The notes beneath the pieces are model-generated. The model saw only the letters and a list, made by a program, of their open reading frames with translations, did no database searches and was not told the DNA's origin. A stretch of DNA of 34,090 nt from JALTBU01 sp964410645 (GTDB lineage: Bacteria > Campylobacterota > Campylobacteria > Campylobacterales > Nautiliaceae), in contig CAYPHV010000012.1 of assembly GCA_964410645.1 (NCBI GenBank), positions 1 through 34,090 on the forward strand, in the 5' to 3' direction. Made by a program: the position numbers and the translations under genes. Shown here in pieces: positions 23,211-31,884 of the stretch. Each line of letters starts with the position of its first letter. Position 1 is the first letter of the stretch.

Positions 23211-25053
23211 TGCAGTTGTGATTCTACTGACAATGCCTTTTATCGGGGCTGTAATAGCATATATATTGGGGAAAATAAAAAAGCCTTTAGCTTTTTGGAC
23301 AGCTGAAATTGTTGGTTTTATTCTTTTTTTGGCAAGTATTGTTTTATTTGTAAAATATTCAAATACTGTTATCGATTTTGATATTAACTGGATTCATTAT
23401 GGCAATATAAAAATCCCGTTTGGTATTTATATAGACCATTTATCTATTGTAATGCTTTTAATAGCAACGGGACTTGGGTTTTTGGATATTCATTTTGCCC
23501 ATGATTATATGGGGGAAGAACCGGACCAAGCGAGATATTATTCCAAAGTTTTGTTTTTTATCGGCGGTATGATTGTTTTAGTTATTACAAAAGATTTAAT
23601 TGGTGCATTTATAGGTTGGGAATTTATGGGACTTGCCAGTTATGCCTTGATTAGTTTCTGGTATTATAAAAAACCGGCTGCGGATGCGGGTATGCAGGCA
23701 TTTCTTTATACAAGATTCGGGGATGTTTTTATAGTGGCTGCTATTGCGATTCTTCTGAATTATGCAGGAACGGTTAATTTGGTTGAATTAAATCATTTAG
23801 CCGATACGGGGCATCTTAACAAGACAGTGGCTTTAGTTTCAGCACTTTTTATTTTTGTGGGTGCTATAGGAAAATCCGGACAATTTCCGCTTTATCCGTG
23901 GCTTATGAATGCGATGGAAGGTCCGACCACTGTTTCAGCGTTAATTCATGGCGCTACAATGGTTAACAGCGGTATTTACATTGTTGCGAGATTATTTGAT
24001 TTTTATCATTATACGGATGCTCTTTGTGTAGTTGCTGATATTGGGGCTTTAAGTGCTTTTATAGGCGCGACCAGCGCTTTGGTTCAAAAAGAAATCAAAA
24101 AAATATTGGCTTATTCCACAATGTCGCATCTTTCAATTGCATTTGTCGGACTTGGAGTAGGCAGTTTAGGCGGCGGAATGCTTCATTTGGTTAATCACGC
24201 TATTTTTAAAGCGTTATTATTTTTAGGTGCTGGTGCAATTATATATGCAGCTCATCATACAAAAGACGCATGGAAATTGGGAGGTCTTATTAAAAAACTT
24301 CCCTGGATAGCTTTATTTATGGCAATGGGTTCTTTGTCATTGGCTGGAGTGCCACCGTTCAGCGGATTTTTTTCGAAAGAGATGGTTGTAAGTAATGCTT
24401 GGGCACACGGCAATGAATTTACGGCAATTTTTGTGACTATTGCCGCTCTTTTATCAATTGCGTATATTACGAGACTTTGGATATTGATTTTCTTAGGTGA
24501 ACCAAGAAATGAAGATATTAATGGAAGTGTTCATAAACCAAGTGCTTTTTGGATAAAGCTTCCTCTTGGAATATTGGCATTTTTAACACTTTTCATTTCC
24601 ATATGGCAAAGTGACATTGTTTATTATATTGTAGGTAAAAATGTAGTGGAACCTGAGATTAAAGGTTTAACGGCGTTTATGATGACTTCAATGCTAATCA
24701 TTTTCTTAATTGTGATTGGTTTTTATGCAAAAGGTTTAAATTTATTATATAAAATAGCTTCCCATAATTTTGTGGAAATTATTCATCAGATATTATTTAA
24801 AGGGTATTTTGTAGAAGCTATGATTACATGGATTTCAAAAAATATTTTTATAAATGCAATTGCAGCGTCGGCAAAATGGCTTGACACTTATGTTATTGAC
24901 TATTTAGTTAATTCCACAGTTCCTTTTACTAATGGTGTTTATAAAATTTTTAGATCAGGTCACAGTGGTAGAATAGGCACATATATGGGGCAGTTTGTTA
25001 TTGGTGTGGCGATTATTGTAATTTCAATTTTAATCATTGTAAAGGGGCTGTAA
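23203..25053 (+). CDS. nuoL: Complex I subunit NuoL (antiporter-like, distal)
   Basis: NuoL is the outermost proton channel of the membrane arm, related to MrpA. The 616-aa product has the conserved TM5 Glu (FIGWEFMGLASYALI), the TM7 Lys (GAIGKSGQFPLYPWLM), the EGPTTVSALIHGATM helix and KILAYSTMSHLSIAF, and a C-terminal stretch long enough for the lateral helix and final membrane segment. The proton pathway therefore looks intact. nuoM begins immediately after the stop. Confidence 0.95.
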   Translation: MNNAVVILLTMPFIGAVIAYILGKIKKPLAFWTAEIVGFILFLASIVLFVKYSNTVIDFDINWIHYGNIKIPFGIYIDHLSIVMLLIATGLGFLDIHFAHDYMGEEPDQARYYSKVLFFIGGMIVLVITKDLIGAFIGWEFMGLASYALISFWYYKKPAADAGMQAFLYTRFGDVFIVAAIAILLNYAGTVNLVELNHLADTGHLNKTVALVSALFIFVGAIGKSGQFPLYPWLMNAMEGPTTVSALIHGATMVNSGIYIVARLFDFYHYTDALCVVADIGALSAFIGATSALVQKEIKKILAYSTMSHLSIAFVGLGVGSLGGGMLHLVNHAIFKALLFLGAGAIIYAAHHTKDAWKLGGLIKKLPWIALFMAMGSLSLAGVPPFSGFFSKEMVVSNAWAHGNEFTAIFVTIAALLSIAYITRLWILIFLGEPRNEDINGSVHKPSAFWIKLPLGILAFLTLFISIWQSDIVYYIVGKNVVEPEIKGLTAFMMTSMLIIFLIVIGFYAKGLNLLYKIASHNFVEIIHQILFKGYFVEAMITWISKNIFINAIAASAKWLDTYVIDYLVNSTVPFTNGVYKIFRSGHSGRIGTYMGQFVIGVAIIVISILIIVKGL

Positions 25054-26532
25054 ATGATAGCGGTAGATATTATTTTTGCACCAATATTTTTAGCTATTCT
25101 GGTGTATTTTATAACTAAAAATGCACAGAATTTAACAAAATATATTGCACTTGGCTGGTTTATAATACTTTTTTTTATATCTTATAACTGGCTTAGGCAG
25201 ATATTACATCCTGAAAATTTTAATTTTTCTCCGGAAATTTTACAGTATATAAAAACTACAGGATTTCTTCCTCTAGGGGAATATCTCAGGGTTCCAGAGT
25301 TTGGATTTTCATTAACTTTGCAGGTGGATGCGTTAAGTGTAGCTATGCTTATGCTTACATCTACATTGCTTATTTTAGTTGTTTTAACATCCTGGAATGA
25401 AAAAAAACAGGCTGCGTATTTTAGTCTTTTAATTTTATTTAGCGGTCCTATCTTTGGTGTATTTATGACAAGTAATGTTTTATGGTTTTTTATGTTTTGG
25501 GAATTAACGATGATTCCGATGTTTTTTTTAATCGGTGTATGGGGAGGCGAAAGAAGAATATATGCCGCAATTAAATTTTTATTATTTACGCATGTGTTTG
25601 CTATGTGTATGTTTGTTGGATTTTTATTATTGTATAAAGAGAGCGGCTATTGGGATATTACATTAATTAAAGAATCTGTACTTACTACTCCAATGCTGAT
25701 TTGGTGGCTTATGTTTATGGGGTTTGCGGCAAAACTTCCTTTATTTCCTTTGCATACGTGGCTGCCTGATGCGCATGTTGAAGCTCCAAGCCCTATTTCA
25801 GTGTTGTTAGCCGGAGTTCTTTTGAAAATGGGTGCTTATGGGCTTATAAGATTTACAGTGGAATTAATGCCGTCTACTACCGCTCGTTTTGCAATATGGA
25901 TGGTAATTCTCGGATTATTGACTACATTTTTTGGCGGTTTACTTGCAGTTTATGAAAAACATATTAAAAGAATGGTGGCTTATTCTTCCATTTCTCATAT
26001 GGGATTGGTGGTTGTGGCTATTTCAACTATGAGTTATGACGGGTTAAGTGCGGCTTTATATGAAATGATAGGCCATGCTTTGGTTATTTCCCCGTTATTT
26101 TTAATAGCAGGATGGTTACATCATAAAACGCATACGTGGTATATGGATGAGATGGGTGGAATTATGAAATATGCTCCATATGTCAGTACAATATTGATTT
26201 TAGCCGGTATGGCGGCTCTTGGATTTCCGGGAACTATGGGATTTATAGGTGAGCTTACTATTATTATTTCTGCTGTTAAAGCTTACGGATGGTGGATTGC
26301 GTTAATAGCATTTGGCGGAATTATCAGCGCGGGATATGTTGTGTGGAGTATCAGACGCGTCGTACACGGAGCGCCTAGTGAAATAGTGTTAAAAGCAGAT
26401 TTTTCAATGAGTATTCCTGAAAAATTTGCTTTAGCTGTGTTTGCATTTTTAATTATTTATTTTGGAATGAATCCACAGCCGATTTTTGATGTTGCAAATC
26501 AGGCGTTTAGCTTTCTTGGAGGTTTGTCATGA
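25054..26532 (+). CDS. nuoM: Complex I subunit NuoM (antiporter-like)
   Basis: A 492-aa, roughly 14-helix proton channel subunit. Key residues are present: Glu in MFWELTMIPMFFLIGVWGG, Lys in GFAAKLPLFPLHTWLPDAH, VEAPSPISVLLAGVLLKMG, and the KRMVAYSSISHMG helix. It starts at the base after the nuoL stop and overlaps nuoN by 4 bases (ATGA). Confidence 0.95.
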   Translation: MIAVDIIFAPIFLAILVYFITKNAQNLTKYIALGWFIILFFISYNWLRQILHPENFNFSPEILQYIKTTGFLPLGEYLRVPEFGFSLTLQVDALSVAMLMLTSTLLILVVLTSWNEKKQAAYFSLLILFSGPIFGVFMTSNVLWFFMFWELTMIPMFFLIGVWGGERRIYAAIKFLLFTHVFAMCMFVGFLLLYKESGYWDITLIKESVLTTPMLIWWLMFMGFAAKLPLFPLHTWLPDAHVEAPSPISVLLAGVLLKMGAYGLIRFTVELMPSTTARFAIWMVILGLLTTFFGGLLAVYEKHIKRMVAYSSISHMGLVVVAISTMSYDGLSAALYEMIGHALVISPLFLIAGWLHHKTHTWYMDEMGGIMKYAPYVSTILILAGMAALGFPGTMGFIGELTIIISAVKAYGWWIALIAFGGIISAGYVVWSIRRVVHGAPSEIVLKADFSMSIPEKFALAVFAFLIIYFGMNPQPIFDVANQAFSFLGGLS

Positions 26533-27860
26533 GTTTTATAGTATTAATAGCAGCGGGATTGATAGCTCCAATTTTTTATAGAAATAATATTTTTGTAGCT
26601 AAAGCAATTGCTGTAATTGCCTTTATATTGGCAGCATATTTTATAGCAAACGGCCAGTCTTTAAATAGTATTTCTTCATATTTCGTATTAAATAAAGCGA
26701 CAATGCTGATTGAATTTGTTCTTCTTACAACATTGGCGGCGGTCTCTGTTTCTCTGACAGGTTTTGAAAGACCTTTAATCGCACAGATGTTGTTTTTGGC
26801 GGGTATTGCGCTAGCGTTACTTGAAACAAACAATCTTTTTTTATATGTAATATTATTTGAATGTATGGCAACGATTTCTTATATTTTAGTGGCAAATATT
26901 AGAAATTTTTATAATGCTGAAGGTGCTGTGAAAACATTTATTGCCGGTGGGGTAGCTGGCGGTATTATTCTTTTGGGTTTTGCTTTGTTTAGTTTTAATA
27001 CAGGCAGTTTTAATTATACGACTATGAATGTAAGCGGTAAATTTTCATTAATTGCGGTTAGTATTATGCTAGCAGGTATTTTTTATAAAATAACAATTGT
27101 TCCAATGCATTCATGGGCTGCTGATGCTTATTCAGAGGTTAATCATGCCGCTGCCGCTATTTTAAGCGGTGTGATCAAAAGCGTTGTATTGGTGGCGACT
27201 TTTAAGGCATTTTATAGATTTATGATAATTCATCCGGTAGCAACAGTTCTTATTTTTAGCTTTTTTTCTGTAATTACGATGACGTTTGCAAATTTTATGG
27301 CACTTTGGCAAAAAAGAGTTTCTAAAATTTTGGCTTATTCTTCCATTGCGCATAGTGGATATGCGTTGGTTCCTTTTGCTGCTGCTGCCAGTATATATTC
27401 ATATGCCGGTGTTCTTTATTACGGAATAGCATATATGTTTATGCAGACAAGTGTATTTTTGATTTTAAATGATTTTAGAAGGGAAGCCGGGGTTAAATTT
27501 TTACATGATTTAAAAGGAATGGGTAAAAGAGCCCCTCTTCATTCACTGTTTTTTACCGTTCAGCTGTTTTCACTTGCAGGTATTCCCCTTTTGGCTGGAT
27601 TTATGGCAAAAGCCGTTGCTTTTTATGCAGGGGTTGATGCCGGACTTTGGCCTATTGTTTTAATAGCGGCGTTAAACTCGGCTTTAGCTGTTGCTTATTA
27701 TGTTTGGATTATTAAACATCTGTATTTTGATGAGGGTAAGAATGATCAGACGATTCAAATGAGTGCGGGCAGTTTAATAGGGCAGTTAATTTTACTGGCC
27801 GGAACAATCTATTTTGGTATTTTTGCAGGGAATGTTTTAGGAGCTACTATTTCTTTTTAA
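26529..27860 (+). CDS. nuoN: Complex I subunit NuoN (antiporter-like)
   Basis: A 443-aa proton channel subunit, the last gene of the operon. It has the conserved Glu (LFECMATISYILVA), the Lys of the central helix (GIFYKITIVPMHSWAADAY), a further Lys in GVIKSVVLVATFKAF and KILAYSSIAHSGYALV. It is somewhat shorter than E. coli NuoN, as is common. GGAGG precedes the overlapping ATG. pflA follows, as in Campylobacter. Confidence 0.94.
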   Translation: MSFIVLIAAGLIAPIFYRNNIFVAKAIAVIAFILAAYFIANGQSLNSISSYFVLNKATMLIEFVLLTTLAAVSVSLTGFERPLIAQMLFLAGIALALLETNNLFLYVILFECMATISYILVANIRNFYNAEGAVKTFIAGGVAGGIILLGFALFSFNTGSFNYTTMNVSGKFSLIAVSIMLAGIFYKITIVPMHSWAADAYSEVNHAAAAILSGVIKSVVLVATFKAFYRFMIIHPVATVLIFSFFSVITMTFANFMALWQKRVSKILAYSSIAHSGYALVPFAAAASIYSYAGVLYYGIAYMFMQTSVFLILNDFRREAGVKFLHDLKGMGKRAPLHSLFFTVQLFSLAGIPLLAGFMAKAVAFYAGVDAGLWPIVLIAALNSALAVAYYVWIIKHLYFDEGKNDQTIQMSAGSLIGQLILLAGTIYFGIFAGNVLGATISF

Positions 27861-27886
27861 CCTTTGATATAATTATCAAAAAGGTT
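27859..27886 (+). terminator. Hairpin between nuoN and pflA
   Basis: AACCTTTGATA and TATCAAAAAGGTT form a stem with a TAAT loop and two unpaired A residues in the right arm (27859-27886). It begins in the nuoN stop codon. It contains the pflA -10 box and the pflA ribosome-binding site. No T-run follows directly, so it may be an attenuator or RBS-masking hairpin on nuo read-through RNA rather than a true terminator. Confidence 0.4.
27865..27873 (+). promoter_or_regulatory. Extended -10 promoter for pflA
   Basis: TGATATAAT, identical to the elements before typA and the Csd6-like gene, lies 17 bases ahead of the pflA TTG. Transcription would start near 27880, directly at the ribosome-binding site AAAAGG. 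Confidence 0.6.
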
Positions 27887-27890
27887 TGAC

Positions 27891-30149
27891 TTGAGATTTT
27901 TTTTCTTCTTTTTGCCTTTTATTTTGTTTGGGCTTAGCATAAATGTAAATTATTATAATTCTAGTAAAAGCCATGAAATTTTGACTTTATATAATTCTTT
28001 TCCGTTTAAATGTTCTAAACAGGCAAAAAATATTATTTGCAGCTTTGATCAAATGCCTTCAACATCTGTTTTTAAGGCGAAAACAAGATTTTTTAATATT
28101 AAACCAAAATTTGTAAGTAATAAATTTTTTTTAGAGATTATTTGTAAAAAAAATTGTATTCTAATATCAAAGAGTGATAATTTATATAATAATCCCCTGC
28201 TTACTTTAAAAGAAAAAAACAGTGCAAAAAAATGGATTATTATTGCAAATAAAAAACAATTCTCAAATCAAAAACAAAAGGGGCTTAATTTTTATTTTCA
28301 TAATTCGCCTAAAATTTACGTAGGTGCGATAGACGAAAAACAAAATCCCATAAATGTTTCCAATACTTCAAAAGATGTAATGGATTATTTTGAAATTTTA
28401 AAAAAGTTTCATAAAGGCAGAAATATAAGTATTGATGCGGATGATTATATAAAAAATTATCCGAATTCGATGTTTTTGTCGGATATTTTATATATGAAGA
28501 TGGTATGTCTGGATAAAACAAATGATAGCGAGGATTTAATCCAGATTGCCAAAAAATGGATTAAAAAGTATTCTTTTGATGAAAAACTGCCTAATGTTTT
28601 ATTGTTGATGGCAAAAAATTATTCCAAGATGGGTTTTTTAAGTGATGCCAGTTATTTCTTCAATAGAATAATAACAGAATATCCAGATACCAAAGAATCC
28701 AGACTTGCTATGATTTATCTGGCTGATCAATTATATATGAGCGGGGATAGTAAAAAAGCTATGAAACTGTATGAAAGAGTTTTATTTTCGTCAAAAAATA
28801 TAGACATAGCTTCTTTAGCCGCCGTTAGACTGGCAACAAGATATGTAAATAGCGGAGAATTTAAAAAAGCTTATCAATATTATAAAAAAATATACAGTGC
28901 CAATAAAAGCTTTTTATTAAAAGATAGGCAAAAAGCATATGAACTGGCTAAGTTATTGGCAAATCATCAAATGTATTCTTTAGCTATTGATATAACAGGA
29001 GATTTATTTAAAAAAACAAGAACCGAAGATGATTTATACGAACCTTTTTTATATGATTTGGCTTTATGGAGCTATGATAATAAGGATTATAAAATTTCAA
29101 TAAAATATATTAATCTTTATTTGAATAAATTTCCTTTTGGAGATTACAGTGATCAGGTAAAATCTTTAAGGGATAAGGTATTATTTAACATTCCGGATAA
29201 AAATCTTACAAGAATGTTGAACAATATAAATAAAATAATTAAGAAATACAAGGCCACTGATATTGCGAAAAAAGCATTGGTAAAAAAAATAAATATTTTA
29301 TATAAGCTTAAAAAATACAGGGATATTTTGAATTTGAATGAAAAAATAAAAAATCTTCCGAAAAATTTATTTCCAGAAAAAAAAGAATTTATTTCAAAGG
29401 TTGAAAAAAAATATGCGATTTGTTTACTAAATAAAGCCGAATGTGCCAAAGCTGTTACTCTGATAAAAAAATATCATATTATTCTGAATAAAAAATATGA
29501 TGAAAAAATTTATCAATGTGCTATGAAAGTTTATGCTTACAATACAGCTTTTGCAATATGTAATAAATATTTAGACACTCCGGATAATAAAATATTTATA
29601 AAATGGACGAAACGGGCATTGGATGCGCTTTGGGGTATGAAAGATTATAAAAAAATAGTCTTGGGTGTAGATGATTTATGCGGTGTTATGAAAAAAGGAT
29701 GCTATAAATATAAAGTTTACCAGTTTTTTGCATATTGGAATTTGCACAGGTATAAAAAAGCGTTAGAAGTGGCAAAAAGGCTGGATAAAACAAAAGATAT
29801 AAGAAATACGGATGCGTTTATAAAAATAGTAGATTGGGCGCTTAAAAACAATAATAATCTTTTGGCGGCAACTTATGCCAAAAAAATTATAGATTTGCAA
29901 AACAAATTTAAAGTGTATCCGTATTCCCCTTTTGTTGAATTTACATATGTCAAATATACTCAAAATAAAAAAGCGGCCATAAAAGTTTTAAAAGATATGC
30001 TAAACAGAGTTAGTGGTGAAAATAAGGCAAGGGCTTATTATTTCTTAGCTAATTTGACTAAGAATAAAAAATATATAAATGAATGTCTGAAAGTTAAAAA
30101 TTCAAAACTTTGGAAAGGAATCTGCAAAGACGCTAAAAGCTTATTTTAA
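27891..30149 (+). CDS. pflA: Periplasmic flagellar motor scaffold protein PflA (TPR-like repeats)
   Basis: The 752-aa protein has an N-terminal signal (about 1-16, MRFFFFFLPFILFGLS), a beta-rich N-terminal domain (about 17-150) and then a long run of helical TPR/Sel1-like repeats (about 165-745; for example DASYFFNRIITEYPDTKESR and KKAMKLYERVLFSSK). This is the layout of Campylobacter PflA (paralysed flagellum A), a spoke in the periplasmic disks that widen the motor and hold extra stators. Position just after nuoN matches C. jejuni (Cj1565c after Cj1566c, known synteny). It starts at TTG 27891, 6 bases after AAAAGG; no ATG fits better. The 3' end overlaps miaA by 9 bases. Primary sequence is diverged, so the call rests on architecture plus synteny. 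Confidence 0.8.
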   Translation: MRFFFFFLPFILFGLSINVNYYNSSKSHEILTLYNSFPFKCSKQAKNIICSFDQMPSTSVFKAKTRFFNIKPKFVSNKFFLEIICKKNCILISKSDNLYNNPLLTLKEKNSAKKWIIIANKKQFSNQKQKGLNFYFHNSPKIYVGAIDEKQNPINVSNTSKDVMDYFEILKKFHKGRNISIDADDYIKNYPNSMFLSDILYMKMVCLDKTNDSEDLIQIAKKWIKKYSFDEKLPNVLLLMAKNYSKMGFLSDASYFFNRIITEYPDTKESRLAMIYLADQLYMSGDSKKAMKLYERVLFSSKNIDIASLAAVRLATRYVNSGEFKKAYQYYKKIYSANKSFLLKDRQKAYELAKLLANHQMYSLAIDITGDLFKKTRTEDDLYEPFLYDLALWSYDNKDYKISIKYINLYLNKFPFGDYSDQVKSLRDKVLFNIPDKNLTRMLNNINKIIKKYKATDIAKKALVKKINILYKLKKYRDILNLNEKIKNLPKNLFPEKKEFISKVEKKYAICLLNKAECAKAVTLIKKYHIILNKKYDEKIYQCAMKVYAYNTAFAICNKYLDTPDNKIFIKWTKRALDALWGMKDYKKIVLGVDDLCGVMKKGCYKYKVYQFFAYWNLHRYKKALEVAKRLDKTKDIRNTDAFIKIVDWALKNNNNLLAATYAKKIIDLQNKFKVYPYSPFVEFTYVKYTQNKKAAIKVLKDMLNRVSGENKARAYYFLANLTKNKKYINECLKVKNSKLWKGICKDAKSLF

Positions 30150-30995
30150 TGTTTTTAAAATAATATTTTCCAATTTTTCAAGCGGGGCTGATATTTTATT
30201 TGAGAATTGGGTTTTATTGAAAATCTGTTGTCTTTTCGCAAGGCGGGAGGTGTTTGTTGCAATTTTTTCAAAAAGGGCGTTTTTATCATAAATTCCGTTG
30301 AAATAATCGAGCACTTCTTTTACTCCTATGGCTTTAAGCACCGGCAGTCTTCTGTCCCGGTATTTGTATTCAAGATAAGCTACTTCATCAATAAGACCGT
30401 TTTCAAACATTTTTTTGGTTCTAAGCTTTATTCTTTTTCTAAGAATATTTCTGTCAATATCTATTTCATAAATTGGCAAATGTTGAATTACAGGCTTTGG
30501 CGGATTTTTTTCTAAGTATTTGCTTGGCGGTAAATTTGTAGCAAGGTAAATTTCTATTCCTTTTTGGATTCTGTATGTATCATTTGATGAAATTTTATTT
30601 GCATAGTCCGGGTCGGTTTTTTTTAAAAAGTCGTAATCCAATCTTTTTGCCTGTTGTTTTGTTTTGTCAGAAATTTCAGGTATTTTTGAAATCCCGCAAA
30701 GCATGGTTTTTAAATAAAAGCTGCTCCCTCCTACGATAATTATATTTTTATGTGGAATTTTTTTATAAATTTCAATAAATTTCATTACATCAAATTTTTC
30801 ATTCGGATATATTTCATTGATTCCGTAATGTTTGATTAGTTTTAATTCATTTTTATTGGGTTTGGCAGATGCAATATCAATTTCTTTATAAATGCTCAAA
30901 CTGTCAAGTGATAGTATTTCATAATTTAATTTTTGGGCCAGATTCAAAGCCAAATTACTTTTTCCGGAAGCTGTAGGGCCTATTAATGCAAACAA
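30141..30995 (-). CDS. miaA: tRNA dimethylallyltransferase MiaA
   Basis: MiaA transfers a dimethylallyl group from DMAPP to N6 of A37 in tRNAs that read UNN codons. The 284-aa product has the P-loop GPTASGKS (6-13), the LSLDSLSIYKEIDI segment with the catalytic Asp, IIVGGSSFYLKTML and the C-terminal LAKRQQIFNKTQF. Length is typical of Campylobacterota. It starts at TTG (30995) with AAGGA five bases upstream, and the P-loop begins almost at once, so no longer N-terminus is expected. It is divergent from mqnP and convergent with pflA (9-base overlap of the ends). Confidence 0.95.
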   Translation of the reverse strand: MFALIGPTASGKSNLALNLAQKLNYEILSLDSLSIYKEIDIASAKPNKNELKLIKHYGINEIYPNEKFDVMKFIEIYKKIPHKNIIIVGGSSFYLKTMLCGISKIPEISDKTKQQAKRLDYDFLKKTDPDYANKISSNDTYRIQKGIEIYLATNLPPSKYLEKNPPKPVIQHLPIYEIDIDRNILRKRIKLRTKKMFENGLIDEVAYLEYKYRDRRLPVLKAIGVKEVLDYFNGIYDKNALFEKIATNTSRLAKRQQIFNKTQFSNKISAPLEKLENIILKTLK

Positions 30996-31008
30996 ATTTA
31001 TCCTTTTT

Positions 31009-31017
31009 TGCTACAAT
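31009..31017 (+). promoter_or_regulatory. Extended -10 promoter for mqnP
   Basis: TGCTACAAT (TGn plus TACAAT) lies 29 bases ahead of the chosen mqnP ATG. It overlaps by two bases the minus-strand TATAAT of miaA. Confidence 0.5.
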
Positions 31018-31021
31018 TATA
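31016..31021 (-). promoter_or_regulatory. -10 element of miaA
   Basis: TATAAT on the minus strand, preceded by TTTTG, 20 bases ahead of the miaA TTG. It overlaps the mqnP -10. Confidence 0.5.
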
Positions 31022-31046
31022 CAAAATTATATTTAATGGAGTTTTA

Positions 31047-31883
31047 ATGATTAAAAAATATATGGAATTGGTTAAATTCGAGCATACCATATTCAGTATT
31101 CCTTTTATACTGGTTTCAATGATAGTGGCGGCTGACGGATGGTTCGGCTGGAGGCTGCTTATATTGGGACTTATCGCCGCAACAAGTGCCAGGAGTTTTG
31201 CAATGGCGGTAAACAGATATTTAGACAGAAATATCGATGCTAAAAATCCCAGGACTGCAAACAGGGTGAGCGTTACAGGTGAGGTTAAAGAAAACGAAAT
31301 GATTACTTTTATTTTGATCAACGCTTTTATTTTTATTGTGGATACATATTTTATAAACAGTTTGGCTTTTAAACTTTCAGTTCCTGTTTTGATAGTATTG
31401 GGGGGATACAGCTGTTTTAAACGTTTTAGTGAATTTTCACATATAATTTTGGGAATATCGCTTGGTCTTGCCCCTATAGCCGGTGTGATTGCAGTTGATG
31501 AGAGTATACCGTGCTGGTCTGTTTTTTTGGCTATTGGTGTTATGTTTTGGGTGGCAGGATTTGATATATTGTATTCCTTGCAGGATATAGAATTTGACAA
31601 GAAAGAGCATTTATACTCAATTCCTGCAAGATTCGGATCAAATGGGGCTCTTTTTATTTCGAAATTTTTTCATATTTTTGCCGTAATTTTTTGGGGTTTG
31701 TTTGTTATTTATGCAAAATTGGGATTTTTTGCATGGGTGGGGGTATTTGTAAGTGCTGGAATGTTGTATTATGAACATAAACTGGTAAATCAGGATTTTA
31801 AAAATATTCCTAAAGCTTTTTTTGACGTTAATGGATATTTGGGAATAATTTTTTTGATTTTGATAATTTTAGACAGGTTGTAA
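31047..31883 (+). CDS. mqnP: Menaquinone biosynthesis prenyltransferase MqnP (UbiA family)
   Basis: A 278-aa polytopic membrane enzyme that attaches the polyprenyl chain to the naphthoate ring. Both UbiA aspartate motifs are present: NRYLDRNIDAKNPRTANR (56-73) and QDIEFDKKEHLYSIP (179-193). Campylobacterota make menaquinone by the futalosine route, where this family member is MqnP; older annotation calls it UbiA (4-hydroxybenzoate polyprenyltransferase). ATG 31047 has GGAG five bases upstream; the frame is open further upstream to a TTG at 31008, but that would place the start before the promoter hexamer. Adjacent miaA matches the Campylobacter gene order. Two small genes follow in the same operon. 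Confidence 0.88.
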   Translation: MIKKYMELVKFEHTIFSIPFILVSMIVAADGWFGWRLLILGLIAATSARSFAMAVNRYLDRNIDAKNPRTANRVSVTGEVKENEMITFILINAFIFIVDTYFINSLAFKLSVPVLIVLGGYSCFKRFSEFSHIILGISLGLAPIAGVIAVDESIPCWSVFLAIGVMFWVAGFDILYSLQDIEFDKKEHLYSIPARFGSNGALFISKFFHIFAVIFWGLFVIYAKLGFFAWVGVFVSAGMLYYEHKLVNQDFKNIPKAFFDVNGYLGIIFLILIILDRL

Positions 31884-31884
31884 A

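Noticed and set aside
31008..31046. Longer N-terminus for mqnP from a TTG at 31008
   Set aside because: It would start before the promoter hexamer, lacks a ribosome-binding site, and ATG 31047 has GGAG at 5 bases.
30998..31600. 200-codon minus-strand open frame opposite mqnP
   Set aside because: Antisense to a clear UbiA-family gene that has both aspartate motifs; the frame is open only because of codon composition.
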